A DNA stretch of 23,903 nucleotides from Promethearchaeota archaeon. Lineage in GTDB: Archaea; Asgardarchaeota; Lokiarchaeia; Sigynarchaeales; SOKP01. Below, piece after piece: positions 1-7,523 of this stretch. Below the pieces are notes generated by a model. The model was not told where the DNA came from and made no database searches. It saw only the letters and a program-made list of their open reading frames with translations. A program made the translations under genes and the position numbers. The stretch is from assembly GCA_016839905.1 (NCBI GenBank), contig JAEOTJ010000144.1, positions 1 through 23,903 of the forward strand, given 5' to 3'. The first letter of the stretch is position 1; each line of letters opens with the position of its first letter.

Positions 1-176
1 TTATATCATTTTACTATTTTTTAATTTTTCAAGTACTAAAAAGATAAGTTTCTATTTAATAATTCGTATAATATTTTTAACGTTCTTCATATAAATCCAC
101 AAAATTAAAAACTCTTGGTTTTTTACTGATTAATAAGCATTTCTTTAAAAAATTGCCTCCGTGGCTTAGTGGTAGA

Positions 177-206
177 ACAATAATAAAAATCTTATTGTTG
201 GATTAA
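177..206 (+). other. tRNA intron 1, D arm (inferred)
   Basis: This 30-base segment interrupts the 3' side of the D stem. The 8-bp hairpin AACAATAA/TTATTGTT (176-183 with 192-199) closes it. Removing it brings GGTAGA next to GC and rebuilds a four-pair D stem. A one-base shift (176-205) gives the same mature RNA. Confidence 0.75.
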
Positions 207-222
207 GCAGCTGACTTGTAAT

Positions 223-252
223 AGGAATATCTAATATGGGTATTTCGATGAG
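223..252 (+). other. tRNA intron 2, anticodon arm (inferred)
   Basis: This 30-base segment lies just after mature position 39, slightly off the usual 37/38 site. Its hairpin GGAATATC/GGTATTTC (8 pairs including G-U) fits an intron. Removing it joins T222 to CAGC (253-256), which pairs fully with GCTGA (210-214). Confidence 0.8.
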
Positions 253-363
253 CAGCCGGTCGTGGGTTCAATTCCCACCGGGGGCTTTTCTTTAGAACGA
301 AAAAATAGGAAAAATCTGACCGAATTATAAAATAATTATTAAAAAGTTTTGTTATTATTAAGA

Positions 364-1944
364 ATGAACAAACTTAATCATTTTATTTTCTGTATTATTG
401 ATGATGTAAGAGCAGAACATTTTTTTGAGTTAATTGATAAAGAATTATTACCTAATTTCAAGATTCTAATGAAAAATGGAATATATTCAAGAAATTGCAT
501 AACAGACTTTCCTTCGGTAACTTTACCTGCTCAAGTGACTCAAATAACGGGAACATACACGGGAGATTACCGAAATGAACCTTGTCATGGAATACCAAGC
601 TATCATTGGATGGGAAGATATATGGCACCACCAATATTAAGAGATTATAGTGGTAAAAATTTACAAGTATATAAAATGAACAAGGACTTAGGGATAAACT
701 GCCAAACAATCCTCGAAATGATCGGGGAAGGAAATAAGGCAAGTCTTTCCCTATATATAAATCGTGGAACTAATTACATGATTCCTGAGAGCAAACTCCA
801 GTTAATTTTTTATTACATAATTCTTAATATAGGAAAAAAAACAAACTTGAGAAAAATGATGGCTAGAGCCAATACGTTGGTAGTACATCGTTTAATCGAG
901 AATTTTAAAAAGCCAAAGAAATTTTTTGAAAGTAATGAAGCTCCAATTGGTAGCTTATTATGGTTCTTATCGTCTGATCTTTTAATGCATTGGTTTGGAT
1001 ATGATAGTTTAATTTACAAACTGAATTTAATGCATATTGATAAATTAATAGGATTGATGATACAAGAACTTGAAAAGTTGGGTTATTCAAAAGACACTGT
1101 CATTGCGATAACTGCCGATCATGGAAATTATTATGCTAAAAAAATAGGAAATTTGAATGAATTTTTCACACATAATAATCTAACTCGTTATCACCCCCGT
1201 AGTGGATTGAAAGGTAATATGAATTTAGCTGAGTTTGGTGGAGTTGGCTTATTTAATTTTAAGGGTGTCATTAATAATCGCAATAAACATGCGTGGAGTC
1301 GTCCAACAATTAAAGAAATGGAGTCTTATGGTTCTAAGAATGTAAATTTATTTAAGGAGTTATTTAAAATTGAGGGTTCATCATTGATGTATTATAGAGA
1401 TCATGAGAACACTTTTAATAAAGGTAGAATATTTTTAAAGCGAAAAGATAAGAAAACTGGAAAATTAATTACAGGACAAATAGAATATAAAGGAACTGGC
1501 ATTAATTATAAGACAAAATATGTATCTGATAATGATAATTTTGATGTTTTTGGGTATAGTCAAGATGATAATGCAAGTAAAATGATAAATAATAAATATC
1601 ATACAATTCAAGAGTGGTTGGAAAATACTTATCATCTTGATTTTCCCATGTATCCAGACCTAATTCCACGTCATTTCAAAAATCCTAGGAGTTCTGATAT
1701 AATATTAAGCACTGATGGCAGTATTGTTTATAATATTATACATGGAAAAAAAAAAAATCATCATAAATATACTCATGATATAGGACTTAGAAATAGCGCT
1801 GTTGTTCCTTTAATAGTAGGAGGATCAAAAGAAATCCCAAAAAAGGAGATAAAATTCTGCAAAACAACTGATATTGTTCCTACTTTATTACATTGCTTAG
1901 GAAAAAAATCCCATAAAAGCGTAATTGGGAAAAATTTAGTTTAA
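364..1944 (+). CDS. Type I phosphodiesterase/nucleotide pyrophosphatase-like protein
   Basis: This protein of 526 residues belongs to the alkaline phosphatase superfamily, on the phosphodiesterase/NPP side. The N-terminal IIDD metal-binding strand (residues 11-14) is followed by FPSVTLPAQ (49-57), where T53 is the likely nucleophile, and by CHGI (74-77), as in NPP enzymes. Further metal-ligand candidates are D205/H209, D226 and the DHG triplet (252-254), with a THDIGLR segment near the C terminus. Such enzymes hydrolyse phosphodiester or phosphonate bonds using two metal ions. No signal peptide or membrane segment is seen, so a cytosolic location is inferred. ATG364 is preferred over the in-frame TTG at 349 because the family starts just before the first strand. 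No Shine-Dalgarno is visible, so the mRNA may be leaderless. The 3' end overlaps the opposing gene by 9 bases. The substrate cannot be read from sequence. Confidence 0.8.
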   Translation: MNKLNHFIFCIIDDVRAEHFFELIDKELLPNFKILMKNGIYSRNCITDFPSVTLPAQVTQITGTYTGDYRNEPCHGIPSYHWMGRYMAPPILRDYSGKNLQVYKMNKDLGINCQTILEMIGEGNKASLSLYINRGTNYMIPESKLQLIFYYIILNIGKKTNLRKMMARANTLVVHRLIENFKKPKKFFESNEAPIGSLLWFLSSDLLMHWFGYDSLIYKLNLMHIDKLIGLMIQELEKLGYSKDTVIAITADHGNYYAKKIGNLNEFFTHNNLTRYHPRSGLKGNMNLAEFGGVGLFNFKGVINNRNKHAWSRPTIKEMESYGSKNVNLFKELFKIEGSSLMYYRDHENTFNKGRIFLKRKDKKTGKLITGQIEYKGTGINYKTKYVSDNDNFDVFGYSQDDNASKMINNKYHTIQEWLENTYHLDFPMYPDLIPRHFKNPRSSDIILSTDGSIVYNIIHGKKKNHHKYTHDIGLRNSAVVPLIVGGSKEIPKKEIKFCKTTDIVPTLLHCLGKKSHKSVIGKNLV

Positions 1945-2355
1945 TTCATTAAGTAGATATTCTTTTATCCATTGATTGATCTGGTTCCTTACTGTCCGAA
2001 ATACCGTTAATATCTCTTTTTCGGAGCCTTGAACATCAGCGGGATCAATAAATGCATGATGAATCATTCTTTTCGCACCAGGAAAGATGGGACATACTTT
2101 TTTGGCATAATCACATACAGTGACTACAATATCAAACTCTTGACCGTAGAATTCGCTTAAAAGTTTTGATCTTTGATGACTAATATTTATATCTATTTCT
2201 TTCATTGCTTTAATGGCATATGGATTTACTTGTGAAGGTTTAGTACCAGCACTATAAACTTCAAATTTATCACTATATAGCCCATTCAAAAGACCTTCGA
2301 ACATCTGAGAACGTGCTGAATTTCCAGTACATATTACAAGAACATTCTTTCTGAT
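1936..2355 (-). CDS. arsC: Arsenate reductase (thioredoxin-type)/low-molecular-weight protein tyrosine phosphatase family
   Basis: This 139-residue protein carries the phosphatase loop CTGNSAR (C9 to R15 from the chosen start) directly after the first strand. It also has VTVCDYAKKVCPIFP with C81 and C88, and FIDPADV near residue 103. The three cysteines match the C10/C82/C89 relay of thioredoxin-coupled arsenate reductases, which pass a disulfide outward after reducing arsenate; a plain tyrosine phosphatase lacks the last two. The start is unusual. In-frame TTG (2367) and GTG (2364) exist, but the strong Shine-Dalgarno GGTGAT covers them. Six bases after GGTG is ATC (2355-2353), giving (M)RKNVLVICTGNSAR, the family's normal N terminus. 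I chose ATC; a TTG start would add four residues. No arsenic genes lie nearby, and the phosphate genes upstream fit because arsenate mimics phosphate. Confidence 0.85.
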   Translation of the reverse strand: MRKNVLVICTGNSARSQMFEGLLNGLYSDKFEVYSAGTKPSQVNPYAIKAMKEIDINISHQRSKLLSEFYGQEFDIVVTVCDYAKKVCPIFPGAKRMIHHAFIDPADVQGSEKEILTVFRTVRNQINQWIKEYLLNELN

Positions 2356-2365
2356 AAATATCACC
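2353..2365 (-). promoter_or_regulatory. Shine-Dalgarno GGTG six bases before an ATC start
   Basis: On the minus strand GGTG (2365-2362) is followed by ATATTT and then ATC. GGTG (extended GGTGAT) is complementary to the CACCTCC end of archaeal 16S rRNA. The spacing of six matches three other genes in this window. Confidence 0.55.
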
Positions 2366-2535
2366 AAAAAAAAACTCCAAATTAAAATTATTCAATTAGA
2401 ATTATAAGAATTACTGTTATGAAATATAGATATTATTTATTCTATAATAATATAATTTGAATATATTCTATAGTGAATTTCCTTATAAAAGATGTAGCTT
2501 TACCCTAATTAAAACAGATATATAGTGATTTAGAT

Positions 2536-2788
2536 ATGCAAAAATCTTTAGTGGAATTAAAAAAATTTGAAAACATTCAAGAAATTCAGAATAAAATTTT
2601 AGAATTCTTAAAAAAAAGAAAGGAAATGGTATTACTCTCGATGATATTATATTTTTTTGATAAATGTGAAAAATTTAGGTATTAAAAAGGGAGGAAAGTT
2701 CTTCTTATATAACTTATTGCATAATTTGGTTAAAGAAGGAAGAATTAAAGCTATTATTTCATATGGGAAAAGAATTTTATTATATTGA
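2536..2788 (+). pseudogene. Small winged-helix-like protein gene, frameshifted twice
   Basis: Three overlapping frames together read as one protein of about 84 residues. Frame one gives MQKSLVELKKFENIQEIQNK up to the A8 run at 2610-2617. The next frame continues with KGNGITLDDIIFF to the T7 run at 2652-2658. The third continues through LINVKNLGIKKGGKFFLYN and ends ISYGKRILLY-stop at 2786-2788. Each join needs one missing base restored in a homopolymer. The restored protein has a helix-helix-strand layout resembling small archaeal winged-helix proteins; no specific family is recognised. GTGAT just upstream of ATG2536 can serve as Shine-Dalgarno. Two deletions in two homopolymers could be assembly error, slippage or decay. 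It lies between the arsenate reductase and the phosphate block, so a regulatory role is possible but unproven. Confidence 0.55.
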
Positions 2789-2891
2789 ATAATATAGATT
2801 CAGTTAAAAATATATAGTGTTCTTATTCTTACTTTTTTAAAATAAAGTTTGTTTGTTTTTTTTATAAAAGACATTTTAATCTATAAAAACG

Positions 2892-2931
2892 ATCTATATA
2901 TTAATATATATTTAATTTATTATATATAGAT
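2892..2931. repeat. Inverted repeat upstream of the AbrB-PhoU gene
   Basis: ATCTATATA (2892-2900) and TATATAGAT (2923-2931) are perfect inverted arms separated by 22 A/T-rich bases, about 45 bases before the phosphate regulator start. This could be an operator or promoter element. The low complexity makes chance a real alternative. Confidence 0.35.
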
Positions 2932-2966
2932 TATATTATTAATGTATAAAAACAAATAATAATTAA

Positions 2967-2979
2967 GGTGTTTTAAATA
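2967..2979 (+). promoter_or_regulatory. Shine-Dalgarno GGTG six bases before an ATA start
   Basis: GGTG (2967-2970), TTTTAA, then ATA (2977). The same GGTGTTTTAAAT string precedes the aminotransferase at 11943. The bases also read GTG TTT TAA, a two-codon open frame ending directly before the ATA and in the same frame. Confidence 0.6.
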
Positions 2980-3978
2980 GAACATAGAAAAGTTCAAAGG
3001 ACAGGTGGTTCTTCTTATATTATTAGTCTTCCTAAAGGATGGATTACCAAACATAAAATTAAAGAAAAAGATACTTTAGGTATAATGTCCCAACCTGATG
3101 GAAATCTATTAATTACCCCTAAAATTGAATCAGATGAATTCACAAAAGAAATAGAAATTGATACAGATATATTTAATGATGTTAGTTTCTTGTTTCGGGC
3201 ATTAATAGGGGCATATATTATGGGATATTCTAGGATTGTAATATCCTCAAGTAAAAGATTTGAACCTTCTATAAGAGACTCGATATCCAAATTTACTCAA
3301 ATTGCTATTGGTCCGGAAATTATAGAGGAGTCTAATAATATAATAATTATAAAGGATTTGTTAAATCCTAAAGAGATGCCGTTTGAAAAGACAATTAAAA
3401 GAATGTATATACTTGCTAGTAGTATGCATGAAGATGCAATAACTGCTTTAAAAGTTAAAAATGAGGACTTAGCTGAAGAGATCATAAAGAGAGATGATGA
3501 GATTGATAGACTTCATTGGTTAATTGGGCGACAATCCCATATTGTATTAAGGGATATAATTTTAAGTCAAAAAATGGGAATTAAATTAGAAGATGCATAT
3601 CATTATCAACAAATGAGTAAATTTTTAGAAAGGATTGGAGATCATGCTGTTAAAATGGCTAAAAACGTAATTAGCATTATTAAACACGGTATTAAGAAGG
3701 ATATGTTAGAAAAAATAATGAATGCTAGTAGATTATCGATTAAACTCCTTAATAACTCCATAGATGCGTGGAGGGAGAAAGATATAAAGAAAGCAAATCA
3801 AAATATTCAAAATATTTCAAATTTAATTATAGCATGTGAGGAAATTACACTTAATCCTAATCATATAGATATAGATCTTTTTATAAATGTGAGTTATATT
3901 ATAGAGAGCATTAGAAGAACTGGTGAATATGCCGGAGATATTTCTGAAATTATCATAAATAATTTAATTGGAACTTAA
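2977..3978 (+). CDS. phoU: Phosphate uptake regulator, AbrB domain plus PhoU domain
   Basis: Residues 2-35 read EHRKVQRTGGSSYIISLPKG and onward, the classic N terminus of archaeal AbrB-PhoU proteins, where a SpoVT-AbrB DNA-binding fold precedes PhoU helices. The rest (about residues 110-330) is helical, with PhoU-like segments such as ERIGDHAVKMAKN. The full protein is 333 residues. The frame is closed upstream by TAA at 2974-2976 and holds no ATG, GTG or TTG before residue 37. The only start that keeps the DNA-binding domain is ATA2977, exactly where relatives have their methionine, with GGTG six bases ahead. An ATG start at 3085 would remove the AbrB domain. It heads a plus-strand phosphate block and probably senses transporter state and represses transcription; this is inferred from family and context. 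Confidence 0.88.
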   Translation: MEHRKVQRTGGSSYIISLPKGWITKHKIKEKDTLGIMSQPDGNLLITPKIESDEFTKEIEIDTDIFNDVSFLFRALIGAYIMGYSRIVISSSKRFEPSIRDSISKFTQIAIGPEIIEESNNIIIIKDLLNPKEMPFEKTIKRMYILASSMHEDAITALKVKNEDLAEEIIKRDDEIDRLHWLIGRQSHIVLRDIILSQKMGIKLEDAYHYQQMSKFLERIGDHAVKMAKNVISIIKHGIKKDMLEKIMNASRLSIKLLNNSIDAWREKDIKKANQNIQNISNLIIACEEITLNPNHIDIDLFINVSYIIESIRRTGEYAGDISEIIINNLIGT

Positions 3979-4005
3979 TTTTAATTAATTAATTCGGCAT
4001 AAATT

Positions 4006-4034
4006 CTCTATATATTTCTCTATATTCTATATAG
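4006..4034 (+). promoter_or_regulatory. Tandem CTCTATAT motif upstream of the first DUF47 gene
   Basis: CTCTATAT begins at 4006 and again at 4018, a 12-base step. The second copy extends to CTCTATATTCTATA (4018-4031), identical to 6729-6742 and, reversed, to 23051-23064. It sits about 100 bases before ATG4133, so it may be an operator. Confidence 0.4.
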
Positions 4035-4132
4035 TATTACGAAATAAATAATTAAACTAAATATAATATAAAGATTAAAGAAATTTAAGTATAGATTTTA
4101 TAGATTTTTACAAATTAGTAAAAGGATTTACA

Positions 4133-4810
4133 ATGAAAAATCAGAATTTAAATCATTTCAATGATAAAGAATTTCGGAAGAAAAGTATTGATGAATTAAC
4201 GCATATGTTTTTGGATAGAATTAACGAACAGACTCTAAAGCTTATAGAAGGTTTAGAATATCTTATTGAAGAAGATTTCGAAAATTATGAAACTAATCTT
4301 AACTATGTTATTCAAACAAAAAAAGAAGTAGAAATAAAAAAAGCTTTTGAACAAAAGCTATGGAAAAAAAGAAGTGTATTTGCGAAAGCTGATAGACTAA
4401 AAATATTTGGAAAAATAAATGAAATAAAGAATATAGGAGAATATATGGCACATAGACTTCTCTTATATAAAGTAGTATTGCCGGATGAGAAATTCAAATT
4501 ACAAGTTGCTGGAATTATAAAATCTCTAAGAATAATTTCAAACTATATTTCTGATGCTGTTAAATCGATTGGAAGTGATCTAGAAAAAGCCCATAAAATT
4601 TGCGAAAATGTAAAAGAAGAAAGAAGGAAAATGAGAGATGAAGAATGGATATTGCTAAGAAGGTTATATAATTATTCAATGGACTATTTAAGTCGCACTT
4701 TCATTTATTTAAAAGAAATGATTGAAGATATAATGATGCTTGCGGACCATATGAAAAATTTTGCTGAGTACATTCAGTTCCTAGCAACTAAATATTTAAT
4801 CTTTAAATAA
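4133..4810 (+). CDS. DUF47/PhoU-like phosphate transport accessory protein
   Basis: This all-helical protein of 225 residues has two PhoU-like halves. The segments IGEYMAHRLLLYKVVL (near 102-117) and MIEDIMMLADHMKNFAEYIQ (near 196-215) correspond to the paired-helix repeats that end each half in DUF47/PhoU proteins. There is no membrane segment. DUF47 proteins are normally encoded beside PiT phosphate or sulfate permeases and are thought to control transport. Here the gene ends 21 bases before the PiT gene, so the two are probably cotranscribed. ATG4133 is preceded by AAAGGATTT, a modest Shine-Dalgarno. It is the most diverged of the three DUF47-type proteins in the block. The assignment rests on helical pattern and position more than on a diagnostic motif. 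Confidence 0.65.
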   Translation: MKNQNLNHFNDKEFRKKSIDELTHMFLDRINEQTLKLIEGLEYLIEEDFENYETNLNYVIQTKKEVEIKKAFEQKLWKKRSVFAKADRLKIFGKINEIKNIGEYMAHRLLLYKVVLPDEKFKLQVAGIIKSLRIISNYISDAVKSIGSDLEKAHKICENVKEERRKMRDEEWILLRRLYNYSMDYLSRTFIYLKEMIEDIMMLADHMKNFAEYIQFLATKYLIFK

Positions 4811-4831
4811 CCACTTTATTTGGGATGAAAC

Positions 4832-5872
4832 ATGGCAGATATGCTTGAAGGACTTAGCTTTTTTTTAATCATAGTAATAATTATTTTAGCTTTTGGTCTC
4901 TCTTTCGCCATTGGTGGAAATGATGAAACACCAGCTCCCTTAGCTGCTGTGGGTTCTCTTAGTTTTGCATCCGTTTTAATAATTGGAGGCGTAGGTTTAG
5001 CTGTTGGAACAATCTTCTTTTCTGAAGGCGTAGCAAACATGGTAGGTTCAGGTATTTTAGGAGAAGGTATTGAATATCAGCTCTATATGCTGTTAGCTGT
5101 TTTAATAAGCAGTATATTATGGCTGATTATTGGAAGTTTTTTAGGGATACCGTTATCCTCAACCCATTCACTAATAGGCTCTATCTTTGGAGTTATAATC
5201 GTATATTCAATGTTAGTTGGTGGAGTTGATCCTGTTACAGCTTTTAATTGGGAAAAATTAGGAAGGGTAGTTATTTCTTGGTTTATTAGCCCGATAGCAG
5301 GTTTATTAGTGACATTTGTTTTATATCGATTTATTGCGGAAGCTTTTTTACATAAACAAAAAGGATTAAATAAAATTGAAGAATCTGAGCGTAAATTTAT
5401 ATGGGGTTTACTCGTTGCTGTGTTTTTGGCATCAGTTTGGACAGGGGCTAATTCTGCGGAAGCTTTAGGTATGATTTATGCGTTATATGATAACGGGACT
5501 ATAGATCTAGGAGGTTATTATTTTCTTGTTTTCATATGTAGTATATTTGCTTTTTTGGGGGTATATTTAGCCGGTAGATATGTTATAAAAAACTTAGCTA
5601 GTCAGATGACTGATTCCCGACCGAGTGATGGATTTATTATACAAGCAGCAAGCGCTATAATTCTTATGTGTTGTACTGTAATTTGGCGTGTACCAATTAG
5701 CCACAGTCACGTCATAGTTTTTTGTATTATTGGAATGAATCTTGCACAGAAAAAAGAAGTCAATTATAGTGGATTAGGAAAGATGGCATTATATTGGGTG
5801 TTAACTTTCCCGATGGCTGCGGTACTTGCTGGATTTATCTATTATGGTTTTATATCATTTGGATTATACTAA
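4832..5872 (+). CDS. pit: PiT family inorganic phosphate transporter
   Basis: This is an integral membrane protein of 346 residues with about ten hydrophobic segments. The PiT signature GGNDETPAP lies at residues 28-36, and its inverted-repeat partner GANSAEALG at 205-213. SSTHSLIG (109-116) and RVPISHSHVI near residue 286 are the paired SSTH-like motifs of the two halves. PiT proteins carry phosphate into the cell with a cation. The second signature has S in place of the usual D of GAND, a departure worth noting. ATG4832 is preceded by GGGATGAAAC. DUF47 genes lie on both sides, at 21 and 65 bases, making a compact transporter-plus-regulator unit. Sulfate is an alternative substrate for some PiT relatives, but the PhoU neighbours favour phosphate. 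Confidence 0.93.
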   Translation: MADMLEGLSFFLIIVIIILAFGLSFAIGGNDETPAPLAAVGSLSFASVLIIGGVGLAVGTIFFSEGVANMVGSGILGEGIEYQLYMLLAVLISSILWLIIGSFLGIPLSSTHSLIGSIFGVIIVYSMLVGGVDPVTAFNWEKLGRVVISWFISPIAGLLVTFVLYRFIAEAFLHKQKGLNKIEESERKFIWGLLVAVFLASVWTGANSAEALGMIYALYDNGTIDLGGYYFLVFICSIFAFLGVYLAGRYVIKNLASQMTDSRPSDGFIIQAASAIILMCCTVIWRVPISHSHVIVFCIIGMNLAQKKEVNYSGLGKMALYWVLTFPMAAVLAGFIYYGFISFGLY

Positions 5873-5937
5873 ATTTTATATATTTTATAGAAATTAATAA
5901 TATAATAATTGGAAAGCATATTGAGAAGTGAAAATAT

Positions 5938-6621
5938 ATGGGTTCTTTAATCGAATATTTAAAGAAGGAAACAGCTAAAAATGTTTTAGAACAAGCAATC
6001 AATCATGCTAAAAAAGTTCAAGAATGTGTTAAAGAGTTGGATAAAGGAATTTGCATTTTATTAAAAGAAAAAAACATTGAAGAGGCTCATAAAATATATC
6101 TTAAAGTAGATCTATTAGAAGGAGATGCTGATAAACTTCGGCGAGAAATATTACAGGAAATTTCAACCGGAGAACTAAGCCCTAGCATAAGAACTGATCT
6201 ATCTCATTTAATAAAAAGACTAGATGATGTAGCTAATTGTTGTACAGGGGTAGCTCGAAGAATTGATACGGTCCCAATTAAATTTTGGGAGCAAAGTAAT
6301 TCAAATACCATTGACTTAATAATTAAAATAATGGCAGCATCCGTGGAATGTAGTGAATTTTTAGATAAAATAGTTATAGATTTACTTAAAGAAAGGGAAA
6401 AAGTTAAAGAGTATAGTAAAAAAATAAATATACTCGAACATGAAATTGATATTCTTAATATAAAATTGAGAAAAAGCCTACAACAAACAGATTATAATGT
6501 CAACGCTTTTACTATTTTTACAATCGGAAACGTAATAGATATAATGGAAGCGATTTCCGATGGAATAGAAGCTGTTGCAGATTACATCATATTGCTATTG
6601 AGGAGCACCCCAGCTTTATAA
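5938..6621 (+). CDS. DUF47 (TIGR00153-type) PhoU-like protein
   Basis: This helical protein of 227 residues shows the DUF47 pattern clearly: an early amphipathic helix, LEGDADKLRREILQEISTGELSPSIRTDLSHLIKRLDDVANCC around residues 60-100, a middle HEIDILNIKLRKSL, and a closing EAISDGIEAVADYIILLLR. The paired acidic helices (E..AD..R and D..AD) are the metal-binding PhoU repeats. It follows the PiT gene by 65 bases. AGAAGTGAAA upstream of ATG5938 acts as Shine-Dalgarno. DUF47 proteins are presumed to bind and control the PiT permease. It is the same length as the next gene and similar throughout, so the pair looks like a duplication. Confidence 0.87.
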   Translation: MGSLIEYLKKETAKNVLEQAINHAKKVQECVKELDKGICILLKEKNIEEAHKIYLKVDLLEGDADKLRREILQEISTGELSPSIRTDLSHLIKRLDDVANCCTGVARRIDTVPIKFWEQSNSNTIDLIIKIMAASVECSEFLDKIVIDLLKEREKVKEYSKKINILEHEIDILNIKLRKSLQQTDYNVNAFTIFTIGNVIDIMEAISDGIEAVADYIILLLRSTPAL

Positions 6622-6720
6622 ATATTGTTCATTATATTCTCCTATTATATAAAATCACACAATTTATTTCTTAATTCTTTAATATATTTAGCCTGTTGAT
6701 TTTTTAATCCTATATATATT

Positions 6721-6742
6721 ATATAGTGCTCTATATTCTATA
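6721..6742 (+). promoter_or_regulatory. ATATAGTG and CTCTATATTCTATA motifs upstream of the third DUF47 gene
   Basis: ATATAGTG (6721-6728) runs directly into CTCTATATTCTATA (6729-6742), about 70 bases before ATG6814. The 14-mer recurs exactly at 4018-4031. ATATATAGTG also occurs at 2518-2527 and 2810-2819. This is a candidate shared operator for the phosphate block. Confidence 0.4.
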
Positions 6743-6813
6743 ATCTAATTTAAAATAAAGTAGAAAATTAGAATAAAAGAAGAAAAAGAATATGAAATGG
6801 AAGTGATAAAGTA

Positions 6814-7497
6814 ATGAGTTCTTTATTTGAGTGGTTTAAAACTCGAAATGAAGAGATATCAATTAATAAAACTTTAATTCATAAGCAAAAAGTATTAGAA
6901 TGTGTTGTTGAATTTAATAAAGGCTTATTATTCTTTCTTGAAGAAAAAAATGTGGATTTAGCATTAAAAGTCTTATTTAAGGTCAATGAATTGGAAAACC
7001 AAGCAGAAGAGATTAGAAGAAACATTCTGAAAATGCTCTCAAAAGCAGAATTACCCTCTACTATTCGTGAAAACCTGATGCACCTTGTAAAGAGGATAGA
7101 TGATGTTGCAAATGCAACAAACGCTAGTTCTAGAATGTTAATTTATATAAATCATAGTGATTTCTTTAAGCTAGACGAAGAAGTCCATAAAAATATTTTG
7201 AAAATGGCACAACACACCGTGGAAGCTGTAAAAAAACTGAACTTAATGGTAAATAAACTATTAACTGCAAAAGAAGAGGAGATTCAGAATCTGGGCGATG
7301 AGGTCAATACATTAGAATACAAAATTGATGATTTGAAATATGGAATAAATCGAATTCTAGTTTCAAACCATCCAAATATAAATCCGTTTAATGCCATTGA
7401 AATTCATAATTGTATCTCTGCATTGGAGGCTATTTCTGATAATGCAGAAGATGTTGCTGACTATATTATCATACTAACAGTCGCTAAAAGAACATAA
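6814..7497 (+). CDS. DUF47 (TIGR00153-type) PhoU-like protein, paralog
   Basis: This protein of 227 residues is a paralog of the preceding gene. Shared landmarks include a start of the form MSSLFEWFK versus MGSLIEYLK, HKQKVLECVVEFNKGL, NELENQAEEIRRNILKMLSKAELPSTIRENLMHLVKRIDDVANATN, and a C-terminal ALEAISDNAEDVADYIIIL. These are the PhoU-type helical repeats with acidic metal-binding positions. It has its own 192-base upstream region containing motifs shared with the first DUF47 gene, so it may be transcribed separately. GGAAGTGAT precedes ATG6814 as a good Shine-Dalgarno. Three DUF47-type proteins plus AbrB-PhoU around one permease is generous and suggests specialised partners or hetero-oligomers, which is inference. 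Confidence 0.87.
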   Translation: MSSLFEWFKTRNEEISINKTLIHKQKVLECVVEFNKGLLFFLEEKNVDLALKVLFKVNELENQAEEIRRNILKMLSKAELPSTIRENLMHLVKRIDDVANATNASSRMLIYINHSDFFKLDEEVHKNILKMAQHTVEAVKKLNLMVNKLLTAKEEEIQNLGDEVNTLEYKIDDLKYGINRILVSNHPNINPFNAIEIHNCISALEAISDNAEDVADYIIILTVAKRT

Positions 7498-7523
7498 ATA
7501 GATAATATTTTATATTGAAATAT

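Larger units (their letters stand above)
155..286 (+). tRNA. tRNA-Thr (anticodon TGT) with two introns
   Basis: The acceptor stem pairs GCCTCCG (155-161) with CGGGGGC (279-285), with one U-G pair, and the discriminator base is T286, common for archaeal tRNA-Thr. The T arm is GTGGG, loop TTCAATT, CCCAC (262-278). A folded tRNA needs two pieces removed. About 177-206 leaves the D arm, restoring GCTT-AGTGGTA-GAGC; the cut could shift by one base. 223-252 leaves the anticodon region, restoring the perfect stem GCTGA/TCAGC around loop CTTGTAA, which carries anticodon TGT. Each removed piece is 30 bases and contains its own hairpin (AACAATAA/TTATTGTT, and GGAATATC/GGTATTTC), as expected for substrates of the archaeal splicing endonuclease. 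The exact splice points are inferred by folding. Confidence 0.9.

Noticed and set aside
1..154. Search for a gene or CRISPR repeats at the left edge
   Set aside because: Only A/T-rich sequence and a presumed tRNA promoter; no repeats or frames.
3085..3978. ATG3085 as the start of the phosphate regulator
   Set aside because: It would remove the AbrB domain that is clearly encoded in frame from 2977.
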